A stretch of DNA of 64,000 nucleotides, taken from contig CAWHCN010000013.1 of the NCBI GenBank assembly GCA_963827935.1, positions 434,001 to 498,000 of the forward strand, read 5' to 3'. A model generated the notes under the pieces. The model was not told the DNA's origin, did not search any database, and worked only from the letters and a program-made list of their open reading frames with translations. This DNA comes from DATFNV01 sp963827935 (GTDB taxonomy: Bacteria; Planctomycetota; Planctomycetia; Gemmatales; Gemmataceae). Of this stretch, positions 18,133 to 28,606 are shown piece after piece; position 1 is the stretch's first letter, and each line of letters opens with the position of its first letter. A program made the position numbers and the translations under genes.

Positions 18133-18344
18133 TGAGAGGCGGTCGCCGCCTCGAAATTGCGGCGGAACTGCCACGCGGCCTCAAGAAGCTCTGTATCCGC
18201 AGCGTCCCAGAGACCACGGCCGTGCATATCCGCACACAATTCCCCTACTGCGGCCATGAGCTGGCCACCGCGCATCTCGGGTACGACCTCGGCCAACGAT
18301 TGCAGGGCAGCGAATAATTCGACCGGCGTCACATTTTCGTTCAC
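18087..18344 (-). CDS. hypothetical protein (85 aa)
   Basis: The GTG start at 18344 gives VNENVTPVELFAALQSLAEV; a helical, acidic protein (AVGELCADMHGRGLWDAADT; ELLEAAWQFRRNFEAATA). The last about 20 residues come from the inverted repeat, so the natural end may have been replaced. It lies 10 bases after the 18355-18637 gene, in one operon. Function unknown. Confidence 0.55.
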   Translation of the reverse strand: MNENVTPVELFAALQSLAEVVPEMRGGQLMAAVGELCADMHGRGLWDAADTELLEAAWQFRRNFEAATASQDQNRCQGPFRPTVS

Positions 18345-18354
18345 AGTCTGTCCC

Positions 18355-18637
18355 TCACGCTCGGCGAACTGGACGACTGCGGCGATAGTGCCCGATCACG
18401 ATGACCGGCACGGTCGCGCCGGGCGCCAGCTTGGCGATCCGCGTGGCCCGCGTTACCCCGTCGGAGATTTCCAGGACGCCATCCGGATCCTCGTATACGA
18501 AGATCGGCGGCATCCCATCCGTCGAAGACCCGAACTTGCCGATTTGCTGGTGCAGTTTCCACGGGTCAACACCGCTGGCTCGACTTGGCGGTAGCCGCAG
18601 ATCATTCGGATCAACCTCCCGAATCGAGCTCGCTCAT
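18355..18637 (-). CDS. hypothetical protein, frameshifted (about 94 aa)
   Basis: ATG 18637 (MSELDSG) and, after one base is restored near 18620, VDPNDLRLPPSRASGVDPWK followed by FGSSTDGMPPIFVYEDPDGV and GVTRATRIAKLAPGATVPVI to a stop at 18355. The compact VxxGVTRATRIAKL text resembles ParB/Srx-like folds or nuclease-associated proteins. It is operonic with the next small gene. Identity uncertain. Confidence 0.55.
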
Positions 18638-18754
18638 GCACCCAGTTTACATGCCCTCAAACGGACTGCAAGCAGAGGGCGATTTGGACACATTGCGGAT
18701 GATTTTTAGGCCCATCAAATCGCCGATGGTGCGCCACACGATCGACCGCGCTCT

Positions 18755-19881
18755 TCACGCCCGTCGGCGTGTGTCCAGCTGGGCCAGTTCTTCGTGCAGC
18801 TTGCGCTGCTCCTCGAAGAGGCGGTACATCGGGTCTTCGTTCCAGCGTTGTTCGGCCTCGGGCAGCCAGTAGCGCAGGGGGGATTCGCGGGTGCCGGCGC
18901 CTTCGGAGCGGAGCAGGCCGCGGGCCAGGGCAGCGTTCAGGTAGCGGTGCAGGCTGGTGTCGGGGGGAGCCGGACCGTCGGCGTCGGGCCAACTGGCGGC
19001 CAGCTCGCGGCGGGTCAGCTTACCGCGGGCCGCGGCCAGGACCGCCTGGAGCCGTGACCAGTGCTCCAGGAACTCGTCCAGGGCGGCCTCGCCGCGGGCC
19101 TCGTAGTCGGTGCCCTGGGCATTCAGTTCGATGACCAGGTCGCGGGGTGTGTCGTCGAAGCGGGAGAAGGCGGCCAGGGCGCGGCGGCGGTCGTTGCCGG
19201 GGCGGGAGCGTCGGCAGCAGTCGATCTCGACGAGGATGTCGGCGTAGGCGGAGAGGGCGCCGCTGCCGCGGGCCGCCATGCCCTCGGCGGCCGTCTCCTT
19301 CCTCGGGTGGTGCAACAGCAGCACGGCCATGCGCCGCTCGGTCAGGCGGCGGAGCGGGGCGAGCATTTCCAGCATCAGCGGGGCCAGGTTCTCGCTGCCG
19401 CCGGGCAGGAAGCAAGAGAGCGAGTCGATGGCCACCAGGTCGACGCCGCTGGCATCGCGCAGCAGGGCCAGGCGGTCGATGAGGGCCGTCCACTGGTCAA
19501 ACGACGGCTTACCGGAGTAGGGGCGGCAGAGGAAATAGGTGTGGTTACCGAAGTCGAGGCGCTGGCGGCGCAGCTCCCACTGTTCGCGGGATTCCTCGGA
19601 GACGAGGGCGGTGCGGCCCTGGGTGAGGGCATGGCCGGCCAGCGTCCGCCGGCCACGCGGCGGGCCAGCAGGACCGAGAGGAGCGTGGTCTTGCCGGCCT
19701 TCCAGCGGCTGGTCCAGAGGGTGATGCTGCCAGGGGCCAGGTAGCCGTGCCACAGCCAGGGTACGTCCAGCGGCGTGGCGGCGGATAGGTCGGCGGACCA
19801 GAAGCCATCGGGGCAGGCGACGGGCTGGCGTGAACCGCTGCGGTTGGCGGGCGGCAGCTGCAGATCGCAGGACGGGTCCAT
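18755..19881 (-). CDS. RepA-like AAA ATPase
   Basis: Start ATG 19881 with ribosome site GGAGGT. N-terminal text DGFWSADLSAATPLDVPWLW leads into Walker A (WKAGKTTLL) and Walker B (GVDLVAIDSLSCFLPGG); the sensor strand is MAVLLLHHPRKETAAEGMAA with GSGALSAYADILVEI. The C-terminal part resembles a winged helix. This is the RepA/RecA-like hexameric ATPase group found with plasmid and phage replication genes. One frameshift near 19650 separates Walker A from the rest. Tandem repeats lie immediately upstream. Confidence 0.8.
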
Positions 19882-19920
19882 GAGGTTACCTCCGCGGGAA
19901 TTCCGGTGTCCCTGAGGGGT

Positions 19921-20075
19921 GGGTGCCACGACGGTGCCACGAGGGTGCCAGCACGGTGCCACGAGGGTGCCAGCACGGTGCCACGAGGGTGCCAGCACGG
20001 TGCCACGACAGTGCCAAGGGTGCCAGCAGGGTGCCACGAGGGTGCCATTTGGTGTCCGAAGGTGTGGTGGCACCG
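19921..20075. repeat. GTGCCAC tandem repeat array upstream of the AAA ATPase
   Basis: Three exact 22-bp units (ACGAGGGTGCCAGCACGGTG plus CC) occupy 19939-20004, flanked by degenerate GGTGCCACGA-type units. It lies directly 5' of the ATPase gene and is open in that gene's frame, so it could be leader, iteron-like binding sites or translated. A related array occurs at 38961-39096. Confidence 0.8.
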
Positions 20076-20103
20076 TGGGCCGACCCATCTGGCGGGCGGA
20101 TGC

Positions 20104-20109
20104 ATTATA
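20104..20109 (-). promoter_or_regulatory. candidate -10 element for the AAA ATPase
   Basis: The minus strand reads TATAAT at 20109-20104, an exact consensus -10 box that is rare in this GC-rich DNA. No good -35 at the right distance was found. A transcript from here would run through the tandem array before ATG 19881. Confidence 0.3.
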
Positions 20110-20240
20110 CTGAACATTAGATCAGATGTGGTAGGTCAGTTGGGCGGTGCTGGTCTCGGGTGACGGGCCAGCGCGGAGCCGGGGCCGTGGTCCGTTCGTG
20201 AACGGACCACGGCCCCGGTTATGGTCCCCATCTCTCCGTC

Positions 20241-21588
20241 TCACACCAGCTCCCGCATCGCCGGCTTCTCCACAATGTGCTGTGGCCGGCCGGTGGGGTC
20301 GTTGATGGTTGTCGTTTCGGGGTTGATGCCCATGCAGTGATACAGGGTGGCGAAGACTTCCTGGAAGGTCACGGGGCGGTCCTTGGCGTGTTCGCCGAGG
20401 CGGTTGGTGGAGCCGATGACCTGGCCGGTCTTCATGCCGCCGCCGGCGAGGAGGGCACAGCTGACCTGGGGCCAGTGGTCGCGGCCGGCTTCCTTGTTGA
20501 TGCGCGGGGTGCGGCCAAATTCGCCCCAGACCACGATGGCCACGTCGTTGAGCAGGCCGCGGCCGTCCAGGTCCTCGATCAGGGCGGTCAGCCCCTGGTC
20601 GAGCTTGGTGCCGTGGTCGCGGACCAGGTCGAAGTTCTTGCCGTGGCTGTCCCAGCGGCCGTACGACAGGGTCACGCAGCGGGCGCCGGCTTCCACCAGG
20701 CGGCGGGCCATCAGCAGGTGGTCATTCACCGTCGGGGCGCCGTCGTACTGGTACTTGTAGGGTTTGCCGTCGCCGTAGCGTTCGCGGACCTTGGCCGATT
20801 CCTGGTTCAGGTCGAGGGCGTCCTTCAGCTTGCTGGAGGTCAGCACGCCCAGGGCGCGTTCGGTCAGGGCATCCATCCCCTTCATGTCGCCCTTGGCGTC
20901 GAGGTCGCGGCGAAGGTCGTCGAAGCTGGCCAGCAGCCGGCGGCGGTCGCCGAGCTGGTCGAGGGTCGTTCCCTTCAGGGTCATGTCGGCCATGCCCTGG
21001 CCATCCGGCTTGAAGGCGCCGTAGGCGGTGCCCAGGAAGCCCGGCGTGCCGGGGTCCGACCAGGGCATGTGCTGCGTTCGGGCGGCCAGGCCGACGAACG
21101 GCGGCACCGAGGGATCGACCGGGCCTTGGACACGCGGCGGCGACGGCACCCAAGCTGGGCCGGCCGCCCAGCGCCTGCATGTCGCGCATCGAGTAGCCGC
21201 TCATGCACTGCACCGCGTCGTGCCCGCCGCTGGCGCCGACGATGGAGCGGATGAAGACGCACTTGTCGGCCATCTTGGCGATGCGCGGGAACGTCTCGCC
21301 GATCTGAATGCCGGTCACGCTGGTGGCGATCGGCTTGAACTCGCCCTTGATCTCCTTCGGGGCCTCGGTCTTGATGTCCCACAGGTCCTGGTGCGGTGGT
21401 CCGCCGCCCAGGAAGATGTTGATGACGGCCTTGTGCTGCGATCCGGTGGTGCCGGCGCGGGCCTCGGCGCGGAAGATGTCGGTCAGGTTCAGGGCCGTGG
21501 CCCCGAGGCCGAGGGCCCCAATGGTGAGGAAGCTGCGGCGGGAGACGCCGTCGCAGTAGGGGTTTTTGCGGCCGTAGATGGTCAACAT
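20241..21588 (-). CDS. DUF1501 Tat-secreted protein, frameshifted
   Basis: ATG 21588 begins MLTIYGRKNPYCDGVSRRSF, a twin-arginine signal (SRRSFLTIGALGLGATAL). DUF1501 text follows (NIFLGGGPPHQDLWDIKTEA; KEIKGEFKPIATSVTGIQIG; IVGASGGHDAVQCMSGYS). After a frame change near 21150 it continues GPVDPSVPPFVGLAARTQHM to VVWGEFGRTPRINKEAGRDH and a C-terminal DPTGRPQHIVEKPAMREL. DUF1501 proteins are abundant sulfatase-like periplasmic proteins of planctomycetes, often paired with DUF1549/DUF1553; neither is next to this gene. Confidence 0.88.
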
Positions 21589-21764
21589 GGCGGGGGTGTC
21601 CCTTCGGAAAAGGGTTGGCGGGGGGCGGCTTGGGTCGCCGCTGTCCTGGCGTGCGGCCCAGGGGAGAGCGGGCCGGGAGGGCAATTCCACTACAGCCTCA
21701 ACGGTAAACCCGGGGGGCGGCGGTGTCAAGCGGATCAGCGGGACAGTATTCGGGCTAACCGTTC

Positions 21765-21878
21765 CTCCCCTCGCCCCGGTACTCCGGGGAGAGGGGTCGG
21801 GGGTGAGGGGTTCTGGTCCGGGGAAATTCATCCCCCTCACCCCCAACCCCTCTCCCCGGAGTACGGGGGCGAGGGGAG
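21765..21878. repeat. long imperfect palindrome (CTCCCCTCGCCCCGG family)
   Basis: CTCCCCTCGCCCCGGTACTC and its reversed partner GAGTACGGGGGCGAGGGGAG bracket a second pair, GAGGGGTCGGGGGTGAGGGG/CCCCTCACCCCCAACCCCTC. The same family is inserted in the threonine synthase gene (53066-53191) and, in part, at 22566-22700. Confidence 0.75.
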
Positions 21879-21897
21879 ATTATCGCCTGCCGCTGGG

Positions 21898-22520
21898 CTA
21901 AAACCTGTTGGCGAGCACGAAGAAGAGGACCCACGCAACGGCCAGCACGATCACGAGGATGCCCAGAAACACGGCGATCATGGAACAGGTTCGGCCGGCC
22001 TTGGTGGTGCCTTGATTCCTGGGGTCCATGCGTCCTTCGCGCATGGCGGCCAGGTCCTTGCTCCCCATGACCCAGCCGACGGTGCCCAGGATCAGCCCGA
22101 TCAGCGGCAGGATGGCGATCGGCGCACAGCAGACGCCGGTCACGCCCACGGCGGACAGCACCAGTCCCACAATACCGATCGTCAGGACCAGGGTGCCCCG
22201 ATCCGGCTCGAGGTCGCGTCGCGGCCCCAGGTCGTCCTCGAAGTCGGCCGCGTCGTCCTCTTCCTCCCAGGCCCGAGGCCGAGACGGGGGCCGTGGCTTG
22301 TCCTCGTCACGCGGGGCGCGCTTCTCGCCATTCTCCTCGCGTTCCAGGGGACGTTTGCTGGCGGGTGGCCCACCCTCGGCCGGCTTGGGTTGCACCCCGG
22401 CCGTGTCGCTGACGGTGAAGGCCCGGCCACACGACGGACACTTGACCAGCTCGTGGGCCAGCTCCTCGGGCACGCCAGCTTTCGCCCGCATTCCGGACAG
22501 GCAATCAGTTGTGCCGGCAT
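21898..22520 (-). CDS. zinc-ribbon protein with DUF4190-like membrane domain, frameshifted
   Basis: ATG 22520 gives MPAQLIACPECG; after one frame change near 22490 the text continues VPEELAHELVKCPSCGRAFT, a long charged linker, and three hydrophobic segments (TLVLTIGIVGLVLSAVGVTG; APIAILPLIGLILGTVGWVM; MIAVFLGILVIVLAVAWVLF). Such proteins are common in planctomycetes; function unknown. A palindromic repeat follows on each side. Confidence 0.65.
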
Positions 22521-22565
22521 GCCCCCTCGCAGTCGCAGATCGGCTCGGCGAGCCGAACCCACGTC

Positions 22566-22700
22566 TCCCCTCGCCCCGGTAATCCGGGGTGAGGAGCAGG
22601 ACGGAGCACCGCTCCGTCCTACCCGATTGTCCGGAACTGTAGGACGGAGCGGTGCTCCGTCCTCCGACCAACCTCTCTCCCCCGGAGTACCAGGGCCAGT
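22566..22700. repeat. composite palindromic repeat
   Basis: Two self-complementary units, AGGACGGAGCACCGCTCCGT (22598-22620) and AGGACGGAGCGGTGCTCCGT (22641-22663), are nested inside outer arms related to the CTCCCCTCGCCCCGG family. It lies between two genes on the same strand. Confidence 0.65.
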
Positions 22701-22712
22701 GGAGATCAAGAC

Positions 22713-23797
22713 TTAACCGCGCTTGCCGTAACGCTGCACCAGCCGATCGATGTACTCGTTGTAGCGGTCCGCCAGGTCGCGGTTGTCGATGATGAGCAGG
22801 TTTTCGGCGTTCTCTTCCGCGCTGTGCGACAGGTTGTAGCTGCCCGTCAGGACGGCGTCATCGCAGACGACGATCTTGTTGTGCATGAAATCGTGCCGGC
22901 CGTTGGGAGTGTACGGGGTGGAATGCTTGCCCGCGAGCGGTGTGGCAATCCGCTCGAAGACGCCGATTTTCCAGTCCGCGGGCCCGCCCCGCCACTGGCC
23001 GAACACGCCCTCCATCTGAGTGCGATCGTAGACCCCGCCGTATTCCGCCAGCCGGCCGTGCTGCAGCGCGTCGCTCAGCGCGCCGAGGATGGCGCCGGAA
23101 GTTACGAGCATCGAACAAAGCTTCAGGCGGCGGCGGGCGGCGCTGATGCGATGAGCCACATCGTGGGCAATGCTGCGCCCGCGCCGGGGGCAAAGGCGAC
23201 GTGAGCGGAGACGGCGCCGATCCGGACGCTGCCGGTATCGTGGACGCCGGTGGTGGCAATGTCGCCCCTCTGCCACAACTCGCCGAAGTCGGCCTCGTAA
23301 TACGCACACAGCTCCGGCGAGTCGATCTGGACGATGTTATTCTCCATGAAGGTCCAGGAGTCATCGGTCCAGTTGACGCTGCCGGTCCAGAGGGCAGCGG
23401 CCGGGGTTCGGCCGTCGCGCACGATGTACTTGTGGTGCATCAGCCGCGGCTGGTGCGGATCGCCGCCGCTGATCGGCTTGGCCTGGACGCCGGCACCGAT
23501 CCGGTGGATGAAGGCCGCGGTGCCGGGAGGAGCGGGATCGCCGCCCGAGCCGGGGAGATTGGGGTGCGGCTTGCCGGCGTCGTAAGCGATGCGCACCTCG
23601 ACCCCCGCCGCCGCCCGTTGGCGCAGCGCCTGCACCACCGGACCGGCCAGGGCGTCGCCCAGGCGAAAGTCGTAGATGGCGATGTGCAGGCTGCTGCGGG
23701 CGCCGGCGAGGAATTCAGCCAGCTGGGCCGCCACCGCCGCGGCCTTTTGCCCCTCCTGCTCCAGAAACGTTACGCCGATACCTGGAGGTGAATTCAC
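22713..23797 (-). CDS. phospholipase D-like protein (two HKD motifs), frameshifted
   Basis: ATG 23797 (MNSPPGIGVTFLEQEGQKAA). Two HxKxxxxD motifs are present: HHKYIVRDGRTPAAALWTGS and HNKIVVCDDAVLTGSYNLSH, each followed by the usual S/N residues; PLD enzymes use both His for phosphoryl transfer. One frameshift near 23180 lies between them. No signal peptide. The stop-start overlap with the HAD gene (ATGA, 23794-23797) shows co-transcription. Confidence 0.85.
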
Positions 23798-24486
23798 GAC
23801 ACGATCTCCGAAGGGAATGCGCCCCCCAGGGCCGTCCGCTCAACGGTGAGCAGGTCCGCAATCTGGGGGACGGTGACATCCGGGGTCGGGTGCCGGGCCA
23901 CCTCGGCGGCGTCGTGGGCGTAATGGCCCTGGCGGCAGAAGACGGTGGTGACACGGCCGCCCCAGATCGCCTTCACCGCCGCCAGGATGCGCGGCTTGTC
24001 GTCGATCAGGACATAGTGCCGGGCCGGGTAACGGCTGGCAACATCGTCCAGCTCGTGCTCCTTGTGGATGTAGATCAGCACCCGCCCGCCCACCGCCTCG
24101 AACAGGCCGGACTGCTCGACCTTGCGCGGCTGAAAAACCACGTCGCCGTCGGACAGGATGACCGTCGGCCCCCAGCCGCCCAGGCGATCGATCACGTCCA
24201 GCGCCCGGGGGTAGAGGCGGCTAACAAAGGGGTAGGCGATCAGATACGAGGAAACCCTCAGCAGGTGCGGATCGCGCGGATACTCGATGCGATAGCGCTG
24301 CAGGGCTCCCAGGTAATCGGCGTAGCCAAGCTCGGTGCGCAATTCCTCAAACAGGTCCCAGTAACGCTGCTGGCGTTGCTCGCCAAAGGCATCGGTCAGG
24401 TAGCGCCGCAGGTCGGCAGCCACCTGATCGTTGTCGAGGAGCGTATTGTCCACATCCAGCAGGAAGACGACCCCGTCCGGCATCAT
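23794..24486 (-). CDS. HAD-family hydrolase
   Basis: The start MMPDGVVFLLDVDN at 24486 follows a strong ribosome site (GGAGG). HAD motif I is FLLDVDNTLLDND; motif II is TVILSDGDVVFQPRK; motif IV is HYVLIDDKPRILAAVK. Such enzymes dephosphorylate small molecules; the substrate cannot be inferred. The upstream ATG at 24516 is less likely. It overlaps the PLD gene by four bases, so the two are co-translated. Confidence 0.85.
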   Translation of the reverse strand: MMPDGVVFLLDVDNTLLDNDQVAADLRRYLTDAFGEQRQQRYWDLFEELRTELGYADYLGALQRYRIEYPRDPHLLRVSSYLIAYPFVSRLYPRALDVIDRLGGWGPTVILSDGDVVFQPRKVEQSGLFEAVGGRVLIYIHKEHELDDVASRYPARHYVLIDDKPRILAAVKAIWGGRVTTVFCRQGHYAHDAAEVARHPTPDVTVPQIADLLTVERTALGGAFPSEIVS

Positions 24487-24588
24487 GGTATCCTCCATCA
24501 AGCGCGAAGGGCTCAAACCCCGTCACTTCATCGCCTCCGGGCCGGCCCGTCAAGCGAAATCGCGGCCCGTAGAATGCGGTGAGACCCG

Positions 24589-27158
24589 ATGTCCCCTCCG
24601 GTTGGGAAGACCGTGCCGCGCGAACCGCTGCCCATTGATCCCGTCCTCCCCGAATTGCTCGACGTGCTGCGTCGCGGCTCGTCCGCCGTGCTGCGGGCTC
24701 CGACGGGGGCGGGCAAGACGACCCGGGTGCCGCCGGCCCTGCTCGACGCCGGCCTGGCCGGGAACGGGCGCATCGTCCTGCTGGAGCCGCGCCGTCTCGC
24801 CGCCCGGGCGGCCGCGCGGCGGATGTCTTCTCGAGCGCGGCACCCGCCTGGGAGAGGATATCGGTTATCACGTGCGCTTCGACCGCCAGGCCGGGCCACG
24901 CACCCGGATTGTCGCGGTCACTCCGGGCATCCTGCTGCGCCAGTTGCAGGACGATTCGTTCCTGGAATCGACCGGGGTGGTGGTCTTCGACGAGTTCCAC
25001 GAACGCGGGCTGGAAAGCGATCTGGCCCTCGGGATGGTCCGGCTGATTCAGCAGACCGTGCGGGCGGAGCTGCGCATCGTCGTCATGTCGGCTACCCTGG
25101 CGGGAGAGTCCGTTGCCGCGTACCTGGATGGCTGCCCCATCGTGGCCAGCGAAGGCCGGTTGCACCCGGTGACGATCCGCTACCAGCCGCGGCCGCCCAA
25201 GGAGCCGCTGGCCGAGGGGATCGTGGCGGCCGTCGTCCGCTGCCTGGACCAAACGGCCGGCGATCTGCTCGTCTTCCTGCCTGGGGTCGGCGAAATCCGC
25301 CAAGCCGCCCGGGCACTGGAAGCACTGGCGGAGGAACGCAATCTGGCAGTGCTGCCCCTGTACGGCGACCTGCCGCCCGAGCAGCAGGATGCGGCCCTGC
25401 TGCCGCAGGGTCGGCGCAAGGTGGTGCTGGCGACCAACGTGGCGGAAACGTCGGTGACGGTGGACGGGGTGACCGCTGTCATCGACTCGGGCCTGGCGCG
25501 AGAGCTTCAGTACGACCCGGCGGTGGGACTGGATCGGCTCAAGCTGACGCCGATCTCGCGGGCCTCGGCCGACCAGCGCCCGGCCGGGCGGGGCGGACCG
25601 CGCCAGGAGTCTGCGTGCGGCTGTGGAGCGAGCTGTCGCATCGGGGCCGGCCGGAGCAGACCGATCCGGAAATCCGCCGCGTGGACCTGGCCGGCGCGGT
25701 GCTGCAACTGCTGGCGGCCGGGGAAAAGGACGTGCTGCGCTTCCCCTGGCTGGAACCCCCGCCCGAGGCGACGGTGGCCCAGGCGCTCCTGCTCCTGCGC
25801 CGGCTGGGGGCGCTTGACGACGGCGGCGTGACGGAATTGGGCCGGCGCTGGTGAAGCTGCCGGTGCAGCCGCGCCTCGGTCGGCTGCTGCTCGAAGGACA
25901 GCGGCTGGATCAGCCTCGGCGCGTGGCCCTGGCGGCGGCGCTGCTGGCGGAACGCGACCCCTTTGGCCGCGACCCGGAGGCAACGCCGGCGACCGGCCGC
26001 CATCGCACCCTCTCCGATGTGCTCGACCGCATCGACGCCGTCGAGGAATACGAGCGGTCGGGCCGCACCGCAACCGCCCACGGCACCTTGCATCACGGGG
26101 CCGTGCGGTTTCTGTTGCAGGCCCGCGATCAACTCCTGCGGGCGGTGCGCGATGAGGGCCGCGGCCTGTCCCCCGGCCACGCCGGTCCGGACCCGGACGA
26201 GGTCGTCCTGCGGGCCCTACTGGCGGCCTTTCCCGATCGCGTGGCTCGCCGTCGGGCCCCGGGCGCCCGCCGCGGCGTCATGGTTGGCGGCCGGGGCGTC
26301 AGCTTGGCGCCGGCCAGCGGCGTCACCGAGCCGGAGCTGTTCGTCTGCGTCGATGTCGATGCCAGCCACACCGAGGCCTGGGTGCGGCAGGCGTCGGCCG
26401 TGCAGCGCGACTGGCTGCCACCCACCTTGTTCGCGTCGCCACCGAGGTCGCCTTCCACGCGGAAACCGAGCGCGTGACGACCCGGCGACGGCTGTACTAC
26501 GAGGACCTGCTGCTGGAGGAAATGACGGCCAACGCCTCCGTCGAGGCCGTGGCCGGAGTCCTGGCTGCCGCCGCGGCGGAACGATTGGAGCGCGTGCTGC
26601 CGCCGGACGATTCGGCCGCCGGCCTTTTCCTGGTCCGCGTCCGCTTCTTGCGGGAGTGGCTGCCCGAGCTGGGCTTACCGGCGTTCGACCACGCCGAGCT
26701 GCGCGAGCTGCTCCCCTGGCTTTGTGCCGGCAAGCGCTCCTTCGAGGAGCTGCGCCGGGTCGACTGGCTGGGCCTGCTTCAGGGGCGGTTGACCCATGCC
26801 CAGCTCCAGGCGGTGGAGCGGGAAGCACCGGAGCGGCTGGAGGTGCCCAGCGGCAGCCGCCTGGCCTTCGACTTACGCGCCGGGCCGACCGCCGGTGCTG
26901 GCGGTCCGCATCCAGGAGGTGTTCGGGCTGGTGGACACGCCGCGCATCGCCGCCGGCCGGGTCCGCGTGCTGCTGCACCTGCTGGCTCCCAACTTTCGGC
27001 CGCAGCAAGTGACCGACGACCTGGCCAGTTTCTGGGCGAACACCTACCCCCAGGTCCGCAAGGAACTGCGTGCACGCTACCCGAAGCACGCCTGGCCCGA
27101 GGATCCGCTGTCGGCCCCGCCCCAGCGCGGGCCGAAGCGACGCAGGGGGGATGGATAG
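24589..27158 (+). CDS. hrpB: ATP-dependent RNA helicase HrpB, frameshifted
   Basis: ATG 24589. Motifs: Walker A LRAPTGAGKTTRVPPALLDA; DEFHERGLESDLALGM (DEAH-type); MSATLAGESV; ATNVAETSVTVDGVTAVIDS; QRxAGRAGRTAPGVC. The C-terminal HrpB domain continues to RYPKHAWPEDPLSAPPQ and the basic end RGPKRRRGDG at 27158. The length (about 850 aa) is normal for HrpB. At least five single-base frame changes (near 24830, 25575, 25850, 26430 and 26885) interrupt an otherwise complete protein, strong evidence for sequence errors. Confidence 0.9.
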
Positions 27159-27472
27159 GGATTCCCAGAAAGACCCCGAAGGACTGCCAGGAATCCGCTC
27201 TGGGGGGCGGGATAGCTTCCGCGGCGGCCGGCGTTATCATGGCCCGGAGCGTAGCGGGGGGAATCTTCTTGGGGAGAAAGCGACCGGTGTACCGTCCGCC
27301 ATCACCGCCTGGAAGCCGTCGTGGAGCCCGATTGTACCTTCCGCGGGCCGGCCAGTCAGCGCCTCACGTCAGTGGCACCCTCGGGCTTCGGCGACTGCCC
27401 CGAACCGATGGCCCCTACCCCGTTCCCCCCCCTCGGTGAAGTCCCACCGTCGCCCCCACCGGTGCTGCCCCC
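27159..27472. other. non-coding stretch, nothing assigned
   Basis: About 310 bases after HrpB hold no recognised gene. Proline-rich open frames here lack a plausible start or family. Confidence 0.4.
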
Positions 27473-27900
27473 TTATCGCAGGGGCGATCGTTGCGAACGC
27501 AGCCACTTCTTACCCTGGAGTTCGGGGAGCGCGGCAAACGCCTTGTTGATGAACTCCTCGGCCTCGGTACAAGCGATGAAGTAGCAGAAGGCGTCGAGGC
27601 CATTGGCAAGTCCGCTGTGGCTGACGCCGACAAGCTCGCCGCGATCATTGCAGCACGGCCGGCCATCCCCGAAGGCGCCGGGGTTCGGCGGCATCTCCGC
27701 GGCCACGACGGTGGCTTTCAGGTCGAGCACGTAGTCTGCGCCAGCTTCCCGCCACTGCTTCTTATAGACCTGGCGTACCGTGCCGGGCGTTTACACCCAG
27801 AGGGATCCGCTGAGAGGGAAGTTACCGATGGAGTGCAAGTGTTCGCCGGGCCGGGGAATTCCTTGGAGAGGGGCAGCGCCTCGACGCCATCAGGCACACG
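27473..27900 (-). pseudogene. remnant of a trypsin-like (HtrA-type) serine protease
   Basis: Pieces in different frames join into a protease C-terminal half: GSLWVYTPGTVRQVYKKQWR and ADYVLDLKATVVAAEMPPNP, then NDRGELVGVSHSGLANGLDA. The expected GDSGGP active-site text appears as GDGRPCC, which suggests an indel at the catalytic Ser. The N-terminal half with His and Asp is missing. Confidence 0.5.
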
Positions 27901-27929
27901 GTCTAGTGGATGACGCCGGAGATTATGAC

Positions 27930-28001
27930 GTGTAGGGTGGGTCGAGTCTTCGAGACCCACCGCTGGCTCGGTGGGCCTCGAAGACTCGACCCACCCTACA
28001 C
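27930..28001. repeat. palindromic repeat (GTAGGGTGGGTCGAGTCTTC family)
   Basis: Arms GTGTAGGGTGGGTCGAGTCT and AGACTCGACCCACCCTACAC form a hairpin of about 31 paired bases around CTGG. It truncates the following gene copy at 28008. Its TAGGGTG start is shared with the repeat at 28846. Confidence 0.75.
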
Positions 28002-28007
28002 GATTCG

Positions 28008-28169
28008 TCAGAACCTCTGGTGTCGTCCACTAGTCACGTCGAGCAACTGTTGCTGCACGGATAGGTCGCGCTCGACATCGACGGTGAACGGCGAGCCGGT
28101 GAAAAAGTCGGTCAGCAGCAGGCCGAACAGCCGGTGCCAGTCGCGCAGCGCCTCTCGCTCGATGGCCAT
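28008..28169 (-). pseudogene. 5' fragment of the 29502-30329 gene
   Basis: MAIEREALRDWHRLFGLLLT and FFTGSPFTVDVERDLSVQQQ match the first about 50 residues of the intact gene at 29502-30329 with few changes; then the frame ends in unrelated sequence next to the 27930-28001 palindrome. It is a duplicated, truncated copy. Confidence 0.7.
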
Positions 28170-28510
28170 CGCAGAGCCCTCCGTGGATGGCGCCCGAATG
28201 TACCCAGCGGCCTGCAATGGTGGTAGGTCGCCGAAGCGTGAGAAGCCGCCCGTGGCCTTGCCGGCCGGCACCAGCCCCTGGCCTGCCAGAAAAACCTACA
28301 ACGTCCCCTCTCCGCCTCCTGACGGACCAATTGCGAAACACAAAGTTCATGATCCCCACGGCGGGTATCCCACCAATCGTGCGTGATTTGCTGATGCCCC
28401 GCGACGATCAGGTCACGGCTGGGGCGGGCAGTCCAATAGCTGACGAAGCTCGTTTCGATGGTAACACGTTCGAACATGGCCCAGGTCGCCCTGGGAGTAA
28501 TTCACGCTGT
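28035..28510. repeat. 476-bp direct duplication, copy 1
   Basis: Nearly identical to 30194-30670. It contains (minus strand) the 5' end of a PIN-toxin gene, a linker, and the start of the MAIEREAL gene. Copy 2 is followed by the intact gene; copy 1 is truncated. Confidence 0.8.
28353..28510 (-). pseudogene. PIN-toxin 5' module, copy 1
   Basis: Minus strand from 28475: MFERVTIETSFVSYWTARPS, then RDLIVAGHQQITHDWWDTRR and HELCVSQLVRQEAE, the start of a VapC/PIN protein (ETS with the first acidic residue). It then loses PIN similarity at about residue 55. The upstream about 35 bases are conserved with the other four copies. Confidence 0.6.
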
Positions 28511-28526
28511 TCCCTTGCGCACCCTT

Positions 28527-28606
28527 TCGCCGAGGCCGCCTACGCAGGCGTTGAACTCTGAGAGACCGACGTGGCGGCCTCGGTCGGCTGCAACAATTCG
28601 TTCGGC
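28527..28606 (-). other. partial attC-like site outside the main array
   Basis: Minus strand R'' GCCGAAC (28606-28600), spacer GAATT, L'' GTT-G-CAGCCG-A-CCG, stem AGGCCGCC, loop of about 32 bases, returning stem GGCGGCCTCGG; the remainder of the 3' arm and R' are replaced. The unpaired G and A match the sites at 10.8-15.6 kb. Confidence 0.5.

Noticed and set aside
19921..20075. Tandem array as a CRISPR
   Set aside because: Units are directly adjacent with no unique spacers, and no cas genes are present.
20277..21254. A 325-codon plus-strand frame
   Set aside because: Antisense to the DUF1501 gene, which has clear Tat and family motifs.
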